Shown piece after piece: positions 31,382 through 43,331 of a DNA stretch of 56,190 bases. Origin of the DNA: Gongronella butleri (Eukaryota > Mucoromycota > Mucoromycetes > Mucorales > Cunninghamellaceae). Numbering within the stretch: the first letter of the stretch is position 1; every line of letters starts with the position of its first letter. A program made the translations under genes and the position numbers. Location: NCBI GenBank assembly GCA_025201375.1, contig JAIWZP010000098.1, positions 1-56,190 on the forward strand, read 5' to 3'. The notes under the pieces were generated by a model. That model did no database searches, had not been told where the DNA came from, and saw only the letters and a program-made list of their open reading frames with translations.

Positions 31382-34300
31382 TTACTGGCGATCGAGCTCG
31401 TGGTTGGTGTCGTAAAGCTGCCAGCAGAGGGTGATTTTTTGAATGAGGTTTTGTGTCTTTTGTGCAAACAAGGACACGGCGGGATGAGCGCTATTGGCAG
31501 GTATGCGCGACCATGCGACCTGTTCTTCGGTGGTGGGCTTGATATGAGCGATGATAGTGACTGCGGGTGGCAGAGAGCTAATGCGCGTCATGGCGGCATG
31601 AACGGCGCTCAGGTTGTGAAGGAGCATTTGACGGAAATAGCCGGGGCGGCAGCTGAGTCGATACAACAGATTGGTCACGAGATGCATCAGCTCGAGCTGC
31701 TCAAACGACGTCTTGGCCAAGTCGAAATGCATGACGGCAATCAGCATCTCCTGTTGCAGGCGCACAAATTGCTCCACCTATGGATCGACGAAAAAAAAAA
31801 ATCAATAAAAACGCGCTTTCTTTTTTTTTTTTTTTTTCGTCGTTGGCCGTCGTTGTTTTACCTTTTTCAAGAGCGATCCATTGAGATTGCCGATGGCTGT
31901 GGCGGCGGCGGAGACGAGCAGCAGGGTCGAGTGCAGCAATTGATTGTAGATGGGGATTCTGTTTGTGTCTGCGGGGCGTGCGCGTAAAAAGTCGCATCGG
32001 CCAATGGTATCCATGAGTGCATTGTCGATGAGATACTGGGCACCGACGCGTGTGGAGGCTATCCTGGTCAGGAAAGTAAGTTTGGCCTCGTAAATATACT
32101 GTGCAAGCAATGAGGTGTGTGTTCCGGCGATGATGCGGGCGAGTTGCTGGTCCTCGTGCTTGATGGTATCGATGATCATGGGCAAAAAGTTGGCACGCAT
32201 GAGCTGTGGCAAAAAATGATTTGCTTGGGTGTCGAGGGTGAGCTGGTGGAGCGACGCGAGGGCAATGAGGGCGGTGGTGCGCCAGACGCCCATGCCATCG
32301 CACGCATCGTTGCACAGGACGGGCATGAGGACGCGGTAATGGTTGGCCAGGATGTCCGTGAGGCTGCGTTCAAGGAGGATGCGGTGATGTGTCGCGGACA
32401 CGGAATACGCGACGCGTGCATATTGCAAAATGCTGACGAGCGCCATATAAAAGTCGCCGCGCATGGCCACGGATGTGGTGTCTGGGTCGATGCAATCGAT
32501 GACGGACGTGAACAAAAAGGTGAGCTGGTCGTTGCTCAGACGGAGCGAGGAGCCAATGTGCTGACGGGTCGTCTTGGTCGTACTTGTTGACGAGTCTTTG
32601 TGCTCTTTGTCGTGGAATGCAGCCAGGCGATCGAGCAAGGTGGCGATCAATTCGGACAAGGCGGTCAGGATGTCGTCGTTTTTGCCATGGACGCGCCATT
32701 GCTGGAAAGCAGGGAACAAGACGCGCAACACATCAAACACAATGGCCTCGTAGCGTTCTGCGGGGATGAATTCGGCGCATTCGAGCAGCGCGACGCTCAT
32801 GACGTTTTTCCAAGCGCGCAGGCAGTGCAGGCGACCGTGGACGACTTCGCGAGCGTGATTGTCGGCCATGAGCAAGGCCAAGATGCGATGCATTTCGTCC
32901 TTCATGCCTTCGAGGATGGCCGATGCGTCCTTTTGTTGTCCCTCTTGGTGGAAGGGTTGCTGGAAGGAGGATTGCTGCTGTTGTTGCTGTTGCTGATGCT
33001 GTTGATGTTGCTCGTCTTGAATGTAATGGCACAAGATGGCATAAATGGCCGGCATGTCATAGACTTTGCACCCACGAGCGCTCGTGGCGGTGAGCAAGGC
33101 GGACGCGTCAAAGTGCGGGAACAAGGCGGTCTGCCAACCATCGGCAATGCCATCGACCAATCCATCTTCCCAGCGGAAATCAAGACTGCTGAGCATTTCC
33201 ACGACCTTGCTGCATGGCTGCTGCGCAAACGGCTTGCCTTGCGACACGCGATGTGACGATGAGGTGGATGCAGAAGCCATGGGTTGGGCCGATGGCACGT
33301 GGAGTGCGGGGATCCAGGAGGCAGTGTCAGGACGGAACAATGGATCTAAAAGGCGCACAATGCTCGTCTTGTCGTTCAAGGAGGCCAATTGGTGCAATTC
33401 GAGGGCAAGCGTGTCCAAAAAGTAGGCGCGTTGGTGCAGGACGGCAGGCAGGCGCAGGGCGTCCGAGGCAATGGCCGATCCATCGGGCAAAATCATTCGT
33501 CCGGGCAACAGGGCATTGAAGCAGCCGGCGTCGGCCTCGAGGCGGCCGTACAAGGCGGCACTCTGACGATAAAAGAAATCGTGGTCATTGCGCAGTTGTC
33601 GCAACGTGTTGCTGGCAAACGACGCGTGGCTGCAAAGGTGATAGACGAGGCGATAACATTTTTCGGCCAAGAGAGGATGCGTGCGCGTCAACAGCGCGTC
33701 TTTTTCGTCTTTTTGCCATTCGTCGTCTTCATCCATCATGGCTATGGCTGTGGCCGAGGCATGTTGCTGCTGCTGGTCATTGTCATCATCATTGTCGTCA
33801 GTGGACAAAGTCAATGAAGCCAAAAGAGAGGAGGGCACATGCATGAGTCGCAGCATCTCATGAAGAACCGCAGGCGGCACACTTGGACCCATGAACCCGA
33901 GCAAAAACCCAGCCATGTTGAACACCGTATGTTCCGAATTCGGATCGGCGGCGGCAGCGGCGCTGTTGGCCAGCAAGTCCAACATGGCGATTCGGACAGA
34001 CGAGACGTGCGCGGTCATGGTGCGTGGGTCGTCTTCGGAAGAGGCGGCATCGTCGTCGTCGTCGTCGTAGGGCCTGGCATCAGCAACGGGAGCAAGCCAA
34101 AAGGGGATATTGTTGATGTCGTACAGATAATCCCGCAATTGGGTGATTTCTGGCTGGTCGATTGCCAGACGCGCCTGAACACCCAGTGCAATGGCCGCGG
34201 CGTCCTTGCATGCGTAAAGAATGCGAGCCAAACGTGCACCAATGGGTGAAATGGGTGTGGGGGACGTGTGGAGAGCAGCAACGCCCTTTTCAATTTCCTT

Positions 34301-37300
34301 GCCATGGGGCGCAGAGCCGACGCGCGCTGGCAATGGCAACACGGTGCCCGTGGCAAGGGCGTCAATGGTGCGTGTGCTGAGCGAGCACAAGTTGCTGTCG
34401 TCGTCCACGTCGACATCGGCGTCGTCGACATTGGCATTCATGAGAAGCGCCATTTGCACGAGACAGTGCGTGTGGGAGAGCAATTGGTCACCTAATGGCA
34501 CCAATGTGGCGGAAACCGTGTTATTGATGACAATGTCCAGTAACTTGAAGGAGGCCGTCCCGGTGTGATCCGCCCATTGCGCAAGAGCAGGCACCAACAC
34601 GTTGCAGAAGCCATGTTGCAATTGCAATGTGCGATAAAACAAGGTCAAGCAGCGCTGCAGGGTCTTTTTGTAATAGCGACCATAAGCCTTGGGGTCCGCG
34701 ACGCGTGCCATGGCATGGTCCATTAGAGAAAACAGCGACTTGGCCAATTTGCCACCCGACAGGATCCCCAGCAACACACTATACCCCGGATGGGTCACAT
34801 ACCGCAACAACAGCGCCTGCATGTCGCGTCGCTTGTCCGTGGGAGCCGTCGTCTTGCCCGCCGTCGCCGCCGCCGCGTCCGCCGCCTGGCTCTGGAGCGA
34901 GCTCACCAATTGCAGGTCAAAGCCGTCGACGCTGTTGCAAAGGATTGAGAGGCAAGCCGCCGTCAGTTGCCATCGTGTGCCAGCCTGCGTGTATGGCAAT
35001 TGCGGCAATTGCTCAAGCACCTCCGTGACAAGATCAATGTAAGGCTGCGCTCCGGGTGGGCCATGACGACGCGTGCCAAGTCCAAGATCATGAGGAACTG
35101 TCGACACCATTGGTGGAAAACCATATTGCATGTCGTCCCGCTGGGTCGCTGGATGGATTGAAGCGCCAAGTAGTCGCAGCATCGCCAATGTCTCATGATA
35201 CCCTTGGTCGCGCGTCTGCTCGGTCGCCAATGTGTGCCAAAATGTCGCTGGACGTGATGGAGGCTGAAAAAATAAAAAATAAAAAATAAAAAGGCATGAG
35301 TGTCGCCCATTTTTACAAATCCCATAAAAAGTTCCAAATTGCTTACCGAAGAAGAGGACAAGAGAGGCTTGGGGATCAGATAGTTGCTGGCCTCGAGGGC
35401 TGTCCAAATTTCACCGGCAATGGCCGCACCTAGGCCGTCAATGCCACCGCCCCATGACGTGGCAAACGCCGCGAGGGTCTGCAACAGTGCCGCGCGCAGC
35501 AGCGACGAGATGGGTCGGCTGATCAGCTGCAGGATGGTGTCGCGCGCCTTGTACACGGGGTCTGTCCACAGTGCGCGTCGCGCCACAGGCGAGTAAAGCA
35601 CCACTTGCTTGAGCAGTCCCAGGAAATGGATCACCAATGGCTCGTCCCGCGGGTCAATGGACGACGACGCGTTGAGCACCGTGTGGAAATACTGCAGCGA
35701 CGTAAACAACTTGCCCCATGAGAACAATGGGCTCGATTCCATGTTGGACCGGTCCGTCGCGGCATCAAACAGCTCATGCGCAAGCGGCGCACACGCGTCA
35801 CCCGTCGAAATCGCAGAGAAAAAGTATAGACTCGCGCTGCACGTCGACATGGGATTCACCTCCATGGCATTCTTCAAGAACAAATGGAGCGCATTGTCCG
35901 TCCGAATCCAGAACTTGAGACCGTGGTTGGGACGATGCCTGTACAGTGTGCCGAGCACAGTGAAGAATTGTTCAAAGCCGCAAAAAGGCACCTCTTCGTT
36001 TCTGAGAGAGAATAAAAAAAATTGAAAAAAATGAGAAAAAATGAAAAAAATGCCCCATGTCAATCAAAATCCCGTTTTTTACGCTTGTTCTTGGCTATCA
36101 TCGTGGTCCATGACCATTTGTGAGCCCAGCACAATGCCCGGGCTGGAAGGGCTGGCGGAATCGGTTCTGGCGAGAAGATGTTGCTGGCGCGCGTCGTCCT
36201 CGCGGAGGCGCATGACGCGCAGGTGGTGGCCCATGGACAGGATCAACGCCAGGCACATGGTCTCGAGCTCGTTGAGGATGAATGGCTGGAATTCGGGCTG
36301 GATGTCGGCATTGTACAGCGAGAAATTGGCGGCGTCCACGACGTTTTGGTCGTCCATCATCATGGACCGCTGCTCACGCTCCTCAAACACCTTGGCCTTG
36401 ATGCTGTGTCGGTCCGTGTCCACATCCGCATACGATTGTTGGAAATACAAGACGAAATTGTTCAAAAAGGCAAGCACATCGGTGGCAAGCGCGTGGTCCA
36501 TCAATTCATCGAGATCCAAGCGCGCCGTCACGGACAATTCGGTCACAGACGCGTACGTGATGCGTGCCGACGCGAGAAACGCGCACCATTGCAAGGCAAT
36601 CGTACCCTTGAGCGCAGGCACTCGCCATCTCGACGAAAAAAAGCGATTGTGGAACTCGTCCAGGAACGCCACGTCTGTCTGCAGGCTGTCGGTGTCCTTG
36701 GAAGCCGCCTCTTGCGTCGTGGTTGTCGTTGTTGATGTTGTCGTAGATGTTGTCGTCGTTGACGGCGCCATGGACGCGTCCACAAAGTGTCTTGGTGCAA
36801 GGACGGTCAGCATGGTGGCCATCCAATAACACACAGTGGGCTCCGTCAGGTCCATCAGGCTGAATTGGTCCAGAATCGCAAAAATCACGTCGTGCGGCAA
36901 TTCAAACAGCGACGCCAAGTGGTAGAGGATGCGCACAACACAAATCCGCTGGTCACGCAGCTGTGCCAGGCGCTTGGCCGTCATGTTCGTGCCCAGCACA
37001 CCCGAATACGTCGTCAATGGCATGCTCGTGCTCACACCCGTGCTGCGGATCTGCGCTTCAAGTGTCTTTAGCGCGTCGCTCGTCTTGAGCAGCTTGGAAG
37101 CCAGCGTCGTCGTCGTATTCGTGTCAATTTCCACAGGCGCGTGCATCAATTCAAGCGCCAGCCGCTGAAACACCTCCTGCGTGGCTGTGGGAAGCGACGC
37201 ATCCTTGCTGGACGTCAACACAAGCTCAAGCGCAAGCAAAAGATACATTTGGTCGTCATAGTGGATAAGCACCGCAGCGTCCACCGCTTGACCCGAAGAC

Positions 37301-37713
37301 ACCGTCGTCTGCTGTTGCTGCTGCTTGGCTCGTAACAACACCTCAACAGCATACACCTCATTCACATCGAGAAGATCAGAAAGGAACAACGCGTCCTTGA
37401 TAAAATTAGCCTCAAGTTTGCGCTCCACGCCAGCAAGCGTCACCGTGCCTAATAAAAAAACAAAAAGAGAGAGAATAAACAAGGTGAGTGGAATGGAGAG
37501 AGAGTAAAAAAATAAAAAGTCTCATTTCTTGCTCTTTTTACCTTGCTGCACGCGTGTACGATCGCTTGCTTGCTTGGCACTGTGGTCAACGAGCGTCAAC
37601 AGCCGCCCTTGCACGATCTTGAATTGCTCGGCAAATGCCATCGCCGCACCGGGGTCAGCGCGTGCATTGCACACGAGCGAATGAATATCTTGCCCTGTCA
37701 ATCGCTGTGCCAT
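31382..37713 (-). CDS. NUP192: Nucleoporin NUP192/NUP205, inner-ring scaffold
   Basis: Five exons (37542-37713, 36083-37448, 35347-36001, 31862-35263, 31382-31777) join in frame to 1996 residues, within the usual 1700-2000 for this family. Recognisable parts are KDALFLSDLLDVNEVYAVE near the N-terminus, then NHGLKFWIRTDNALHLFL, LFDAATDRSNMESSPLFSWG and VLYSPVARRALWTDPVYKAR. At the C-terminus are QFVRLQQEMLIAV and MHLVTNLLYRLS. These fit the alpha-helical solenoid of NUP192 (yeast) / NUP205 (animals), part of the inner ring of the nuclear pore with NIC96/NUP93. Insertions rich in Asp, Gln (a poly-Q tract) and Thr/Ser lie in predicted loops. Splice sites were placed by consensus and frame. It diverges from the SARNP-like gene. 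Confidence 0.88.
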
Positions 37714-37947
37714 CAAGGGGGGAGAACAAAAAAAGAAAAGAGAGAGAGAGAAAAAAAAGGGCACAGACAAAAGAAAAAGGAAAAGAGGAGGAGGGAAAAA
37801 AAAAAAAAAAAAAAAAAAAGGGCACAAAAGGACGCGCCGCTTTTATTTGGACGCTTTTGGCAAGTGACTTATTTTTTCATTCCGCCCATCCCCATTTGCT
37901 TTTTCTCTTTGTTTCGCGTGTCCTTTCTTTTGTATTCCATTCTTACC
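37714..37947. promoter_or_regulatory. Divergent promoter, NUP192 / SARNP-like
   Basis: A 234-bp gap between outward-facing starts, rich in GA-tracts with a ~22-nt A-run (about 37798-37819). Confidence 0.5.
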
Positions 37948-39095
37948 ATGGCCGACAAGTACAAATCACTCAAAGTCAAGGATTTGCAAGGTAATGGCTG
38001 CATTTTTTCATCTCAATTCTAGAAAATAACGCGTGTTTGTCTTAATTTTCTTGCCCAGATCTGCTTCAAAAGAACGGTCTGCCCCACACTGGCAAAAAGG
38101 ACGAGCTGATCGAGCGCCTCGTCAAGCATGATGAGCAAAAAGACCAGGAGCTCGCCAACCTCGAAGCCGAGCTCGGCAATTTGGAAGACTATGACAGCTC
38201 AAAGCTTAATTTAGAGTAAAAAAAAAAAAAAAAAAAAAAAAAAATAGAGGTGGAGGAAAGAACAATGCGCTCAATGAGCCTCTCGTCATATCGTTTTGTA
38301 GTGATATCACCGACTCTGACCTGCTGACCGAGGGTAAAAAGGACGACGACGCGCCGCAAGCTGCACCCACGACCACAGAATCATCTGCACCGGCCGAAAA
38401 GCCCGCGCCCATCGCCAAGGAAGGCTCCGGATTCACGTACACACCCATTGTCTTTGACAAAAAGGCCCCCACGCCCGCCAAAGACGCAGCCTCGGATATT
38501 GAAAAGAAGATTGAGCGTGCAAAGCGCTTTGGCGTGCCATTGGACGAGAAGACAAAGGCCTCGATGCGTGCCCAGCGCTTCAACACCTCCTCCTCCACCA
38601 CCACCACCACCGCCACGGCCCAACCCGATGCAAAGCACCAGAAAAATACCAAGCAGCAACAGCAACAGAAAAAGCCCGTACACATCCAAAAGGCATCTGC
38701 GGTAAGGGAATAAAAAAGAAAGAAAAAGAAAAGAAAAAAAAAAAAAAGAGTCAAAAGAAACAAATGAGCGTGAAAGCAAGGTATCACTCACGTGCAACCG
38801 TATGTCCATGGCCATTGCCAATCATTTTTTTTTAATACTTTGCCATTTGCTCTAACGTGGATGCAATAGGCCATCGATCCCGAGGTGCTCAAGAAGCGCG
38901 CCGAGCGCTTTGGTCTGCCTGTCACCGCGTCACCATCCGCGGAAGAGGAAAAGAAGCGAAAACGCGCAGAGAGATTTGGCTTGGCCGACAGCTCGGTAAG
39001 AAATCACGCGCAAAACAACCCATTTTACCAGGCTAATTCATGGTTGCACTCATTGTTACTTGTTAAAATCATAGAAAAAACCAAAGACGACGTGA
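37948..39095 (+). CDS. SAP-domain mRNA export protein, SARNP/Tho1-like
   Basis: Five exons (37948-37990, 38059-38215, 38302-38701, 38870-38995, 39075-39095) give 248 residues. The last exon has only seven codons including the stop. An N-terminal SAP motif spans about residues 5-38 (YKSLKVKDLQDLLQKNGLPH, then KKDELIERLVKH). Then comes an acidic linker and repeated RA-x-RFG boxes: ERAKRFGVPLDEKTKASMRA, RAERFGLPVTA and RAERFGLADSS. SAP plus RA-x-RF repeats is the pattern of animal SARNP (CIP29) and yeast Tho1, nuclear RNA-binding factors that work with the TREX complex and the helicase UAP56/Sub2. A poly-Q/lysine stretch lies in exon 3. Intron 2 begins GTAAAA and is largely an A-run. Confidence 0.88.
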
Positions 39096-39196
39096 TCACC
39101 CCCATTTGCCACTCCGCGATCCTCCTTTTTTTTATTTCTTTGTGCTTTCTCACCCCACATGCGCTTTGCTCTTTCTTTTTCTCTTGACCCATACAC

Positions 39197-39202
39197 AATA
39201 AA
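39197..39202 (+). terminator. Poly(A) signal AATAAA of the SARNP-like gene
   Basis: AATAAA 100 bp after the stop and only 45 bp before the next start codon, so the 3' end overlaps the promoter of the phosphatase gene. Confidence 0.5.
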
Positions 39203-39246
39203 CCACCTTTTTTTTATTTTTTGTTTGCTTTTTAATTTTTTTTGCT

Positions 39247-40215
39247 ATGGACCCCGCGCTCAAGACCACCCTAGAGTCTCGCAACCACTCGTCACTCGGT
39301 ATCAGTCTGGCCCTCCAGCCCCACGAGGTCGCCATGGACGAGCCAAACCAGCGCAGGTCGCCCCTGACCGACGAAATGTTTGTCGAGGTCGGCGAGCACG
39401 GCAACGTCTTTCAGTGGGCTCGCTTTCTTGTCTCGCTCTATTACAACAAGGTTTGGAAAGAATGACAAGCGTTCAAGCATTGACGCGACACAATTGACAT
39501 TCCCCGTCCCCTTTTTTTTGTAATCGTATAGATTGCTGTCAATCTGTTTGGATGTGTGAATGGCTGGCATTGGTACGATTTGCTGGATGACCGCGTATTC
39601 CTAGGTGCCCTGCCAACACCTGCTCTCATCCGCGACCTAAAGACGCGCAAACAGCTATCTGTCGTCATCAATTTGTGCGCCGAGTTCCCCGGCTTTGATG
39701 ACACCTATCAGGACATGGACGTGCTGCAGATCCGCCTGCCTACCCCCGATTTTACAACACCCTCGGTCGATCTGCTTCACACAGGTGTCGACACCATGCT
39801 CGACATTATCCGCCAGGACCATCAATCGTCCATCTACATCCATTGCAAAGGTAAACAGCGTAATAAAAGGGCGGAGGACCAAAAATAGTATCATAGGCTC
39901 ATCTTTTTTTTTTTTTTTTTGTCAGCCGGCCGCGGGCGGAGTGCCACATTGGCCCTCTGTTTCCTATTGCGAAAGTACGCGCTATCCCCAGCCGAGGCCC
40001 AGGAAATCCTGCTACAGCATCGTCCACAGGTAAGACAGAAAAAGCGCGCGTCGGAATTTCCCCTCTTTTTTTTTTTTTACGCTCTCTTCCCCTTTTTTTG
40101 CCAGGCTGACAAGCACTTGCACAAACAGATGGAAGTCCGCACCTTTTACAAGGCAATTGTCAGCGACGCCGAGGCCAAGAAAATCATACGCATTCCTTAT
40201 CCTTTCCCTTCATAA
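39247..40215 (+). CDS. PTPMT1-like dual-specificity phosphatase
   Basis: Four exons (39247-39450, 39532-39850, 39926-40029, 40105-40215) give 245 residues. The Cys-phosphatase loop is HCKAGRGRSAT (catalytic C173, R179; C-x5-R), split by intron 2 inside the alanine codon. Upstream are WHWYDLLDDRVFLGALPTP and VVINLCAEFPG, and downstream the helix with ALCFLLRKYALSPAEA and ILLQHRPQ. This matches PTPMT1, the mitochondrial phosphatidylglycerophosphate phosphatase needed for cardiolipin synthesis, and related plant/fungal homologues. The N-terminal ~70 residues contain no obvious mitochondrial presequence, so localisation is open. The general-acid Asp is probably the one in LPTPDFTTPS. Confidence 0.85.
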
Positions 40216-40311
40216 GCATGCACCCCCTCTTTTGTCGTCATCTTTTTATATTTTTACGTATTATCCATAGTATCATACCCCCTCGTCCTTCATCCATGTA
40301 TTTATGCATCC

Positions 40312-40317
40312 AATAAA
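40312..40317 (+). terminator. Poly(A) signal AATAAA of the PTPMT1-like gene
   Basis: AATAAA about 100 bp after the stop codon. Confidence 0.5.
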
Positions 40318-40659
40318 ACAAACACATTTGTAATGGAAAAGCCGATATTTGGTGATTACTTTCTGGTACGATAAGCCCAATTTCAGGGATCCAAACAGAG
40401 ATGTTTGCCGATGCCTGTTGTGACAAACTTAGACGCCGGTGGGACAGCGGCAACCCTTGGATGCCTCGACGCCACTGCGATCATATTCAACTTTGAAGCT
40501 GGACGAGTTGGCTGGCGTCAGCGGACTGCCTTGGTAACCACGTCGTCGCTGTCGGCCTGCAAAAATCCTGCACCTCTGTGGCATCGTCCTCATTCAGCCG
40601 GCTCCTTATCAGCAATTTATGAAAAAGTGGCAGCAGGTGAGTACACTATACTGTAGAGC
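40318..40659. other. Intergenic DNA
   Basis: No gene is seen between the phosphatase 3' end and the dispersed repeat. Confidence 0.4.
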
Positions 40660-41541
40660 ACGCCTTTTTTCACTTTTTTTTAAATTTTGTTTTCTCGACT
40701 CTCGAGAATGGGCAGGTCAAGTCGCGGCGCTTTCAATTTACTGTATCTAAATCAGCGGCTGAATCTCTGTTGAATGAACCTAGTTTGACCGGGATTCGAT
40801 CAAAACTGATGGCGAAACCCCAGTTTTCGACAATGTCTCAATTATTGGCGATTTCCTTGAGAACGACTTTTGATCGACCCCCAATTTTTTTTCTGTGTTC
40901 CAGAATCCAGACACTACGTAGAATCATCATACTGTATGATACAAATAGAACAGTACCGTACTTTAGTACAGTTCTATGTGCCTAAATTTTACTGCACAAC
41001 CCTGCTGAATTGCCGATTGAATGACCCCGCCCCCATAACTTTCGTATGATCCTGCCTTGCAAAAAAATCGCTAGAAAATCCCGATTTTTTATGAAAACTA
41101 ACACTGCTCGCTACAGTATCAAGTTCCCGACCTTAAAATTATTGTCATTAGCTCATTACTGTATTGTGCATTTTGGCTAATTGCTTCTCGAAAACAAAGT
41201 AAAAACCCGAGGTTGATTGGCTGTTGACGAAAAAATCGATGCGATGATGTTTCTCCAGAAATTCACGATTTCGGCCCTGGCTCACTAAATTGTCGCTCGA
41301 TTATCCTGAAAACTTACAAGAGGAAAGAGACGCGCGTGGAGGCCATTTTACTTTAAACTGGCAAAGCCAATGCGTGACCTTTGTACAGTACGCCTTCAAC
41401 CGTTCAACGCCACGAGATTTAAAATTTCAACTCCAATTTTCTCGGGAAGAAACAAGGTAACCCGCTGCAGGTTTGCAGTGACGAAAGATGCAGAATTTGA
41501 TTCTCTGTCCAATGGGCCTAGTTTCATCCGTGCGCGACCTA
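40660..41541. repeat. Dispersed repeat family, split copy, left part
   Basis: Blocks match other copies: GATTCGATCAAAACTGATGG (near 40794, compare about 18680), GATGTTTCTCCAGAAATTCAC (compare 29697) and GCAGTGACGAAAGATGCAGA (compare 29908). It is broken at 41541 by the LINE insertions and continues at 43332. Confidence 0.6.
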
Positions 41542-41558
41542 AATTGGGCTAAAAAAAT
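41542..41558. repeat. Target-site duplication, copy 1 (LINE insertions)
   Basis: AATTGGGCTAAAAAAAT. Nearly the same 16-17 bp recurs at 41800-41816 and 43315-43331, bracketing two inserted segments. Confidence 0.7.
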
Positions 41559-41799
41559 TTTTTTGTATGAAATGATTAGTTTTATTGGACTTCAACTATT
41601 CATTTTCGGTATTAATAACAATGAGGGTAATATAATAATCAGAATAAAGGGGAAACAGAAGGGGGAGGGTGCAATACGTGGGGCGGGGAAAGGGCGTTTT
41701 AGCCTGTCAAAGTCGTGGATTCCTTGTTAATAACATTTTTAACGTGGTATTTCCAGACAGCGAGGATGGAATCGTTCATGAAGGGGAGGTTATCCGGGG
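41559..41799 (-). mobile_element. 5'-truncated LINE (non-LTR retrotransposon) 3' end
   Basis: A 241-bp segment flanked by direct repeats of the target. On the minus strand it opens in frame as NLPFMNDSILAVWKYHVKNV and stops at TAA (41701-41699). About 100 bp of 3' UTR follow, with AATAAA and a short A-tail abutting the target duplication. This is the expected structure of a 5'-truncated LINE copy holding the last ~30 codons of ORF2. The assignment of those codons to ORF2 is inference from context. Confidence 0.55.
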
Positions 41800-41816
41800 A
41801 ATTGGGCTAAAAAAAA

Positions 41817-43314
41817 TTTTTTTTGTATGAATGATTAGTTTTATTGGACTTCAACTAATCATTTGATATATATATATATGGGCGAGAAGCGGGGGGGAGG
41901 GCAAAACGAAGCAAAACAAGCAGGAGCGAGACGAGAACGACGAAAAGAAACGAGAAAAAAAAAACGAAAATCAGCCTTCGGCCATCTCAGAATCCTGAGA
42001 GGCCTTAGGCGCGGGGGGCGGGGACGCGACGCGACATGCGTCGGCTTCTGCTTGTGTCAGCCAACCTTGCGAGACGAACGAGCGTGCCAGCGGGCCGATG
42101 TGGCGGGCGCGCGCGTGTGTCAGGGTGCGGAGAAGGCGCTTGCGGAAGATGTCCTTGGCGTGAGACGCCTGTTCCTCGTGGCTCAGGGCCGTGATGAGGG
42201 CAGGGTCAGCCAGGAATCGTGGTTCGTGGGGGTGGTAGTCGGCGGCAATGGGTTGGTCGTGATGGCGGAGGGCTTCTTCCAGCTGGAGCAGATGATCCTG
42301 ATGAACCAAAAGTGCCATGACATTCCTCGCGGGAAACTGGATGTCTAGGATTCGGTGCGTTTGGATCCCAAAAGCACCGAGCTGCGCCCGCGCGGCCTTG
42401 TAGCTAAGGCGGTGACGGGTGGGGAGGTGGAGGAACGTGAATTCCTTTGCTTCGGCGGGGGGAGGCGAGAAAGCCAGTTTGGCGCTGGCAATTCGGGCGG
42501 TGGAGGGGGAAGGCGGAGCGGGTTTCTTGGTTTTCCTTTGAGGGGGGCGGCGGCGCGACGCGACGACGGCCCAAGACGCGTCTTTGCGGGGTGGATCGGG
42601 GTTTTTGGGCGACGGGGCAGGGACAGTCTCCTTTCCTTTGATCTTTTTGGGTGCTGCGGCGGCAGGCTGTTGCTGTGAATCAGCTGACTTGGCGATGGGG
42701 GGATCTTGGTGGTGAGGGGCAATGGCTTGATTTTCCAGAAGCGCAACCCTGTCGGTGAGCTTCTGGACGAGCTCCGTGAGGCTGTTGATCATCTGCGCTT
42801 GCGATTGGATGGTCTCCATCATCGCAAGCATGCTTGTGTTACTCGAAGGGGCGTCAGGGGCCCGAGTCTCGGTCGTGTTCGACGGCGATGGGGTATTGGC
42901 ACGCAATCTTTTGCGATTGGACGTGTGCTCCTTCAATAAAGGTGGCCACGCAGGCACGAACTTGTGGCCGCTGCTGCAAGAAAACAGAAGTGGCGCCTCG
43001 GCGAGTGCGCGAGGCAGGTGGTCCGTGGCATCAATGTATGGTTGAGTGCGCAGGTCCGCACACTCGGGGCAAGGCTGGGGGTTGGCGATGTAATGGTCTC
43101 TGACTGTTTCGATACTTATTTTCATAGCGTGTGCAAGCGGGTAGTCGAAGATAATGGGGCGGCGGGGTGTACTTTGAGGCGACAAGCTCGCAGAACTTGT
43201 CTCCGTTTGCGCGGTGGAGGCCCCTGGTGGGATGTCAGGGCTGCTTGCTGGTAAAGTGCTCATAAAACAGTGGCAAAAGTTGGTGTAACCGTAGCAATAG
43301 TGGGAAGAGCCTTC
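41817..43314 (-). mobile_element. ORF1-only LINE-like retroelement
   Basis: A ~1.5-kb insertion bounded by target duplications at 41800-41816 and 43315-43331. On the minus strand it has a ~50-bp 5' leader, one 430-codon ORF and a short 3' UTR with a TA microsatellite (about 41864-41880). It then ends in the same ~45-bp tail as the neighbouring LINE fragment (CTAATCATT..ATACAAAAAA with AATAAA). No reverse transcriptase is present. It looks like a non-autonomous element mobilised in trans by the LINE whose tail it shares. Confidence 0.6.
41971..43263 (-). CDS. LINE ORF1-like protein
   Basis: An intact 430-residue frame. The N-terminal part has a possible zinc-binding pair (PCPECADL about residue 65, then CSSGHKF about 96). 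A serine/proline-rich linker follows, then a coiled-coil segment (MLAMMETIQSQAQMINSLTE, VQKLTDRVALLE about 147-176). Next is a basic, proline-rich stretch (WAVVASRRRPPQRKTKKPAP). The C-terminal domain (about 280-415) is folded-looking: FLHLPTRHRLSYKAARAQL, DIQFPARNVMALLVHQ and HIGPLARSFVSQGWLTQAEA. Coiled coil plus basic region plus C-terminal RNA-binding-like domain is the layout of LINE ORF1 chaperone proteins. No stop or frameshift interrupts it. The family assignment rests on layout and the flanking element structure, so it is moderate. Confidence 0.55.
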   Translation of the reverse strand: MSTLPASSPDIPPGASTAQTETSSASLSPQSTPRRPIIFDYPLAHAMKISIETVRDHYIANPQPCPECADLRTQPYIDATDHLPRALAEAPLLFSCSSGHKFVPAWPPLLKEHTSNRKRLRANTPSPSNTTETRAPDAPSSNTSMLAMMETIQSQAQMINSLTELVQKLTDRVALLENQAIAPHHQDPPIAKSADSQQQPAAAAPKKIKGKETVPAPSPKNPDPPRKDASWAVVASRRRPPQRKTKKPAPPSPSTARIASAKLAFSPPPAEAKEFTFLHLPTRHRLSYKAARAQLGAFGIQTHRILDIQFPARNVMALLVHQDHLLQLEEALRHHDQPIAADYHPHEPRFLADPALITALSHEEQASHAKDIFRKRLLRTLTHARARHIGPLARSFVSQGWLTQAEADACRVASPPPAPKASQDSEMAEG

Positions 43315-43331
43315 AATTGGGCTAAAAAAAT

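Noticed and set aside
32600..33256. Long plus-strand frames opposite NUP192
   Set aside because: They are antisense shadows of the long, family-matching NUP192 exon.
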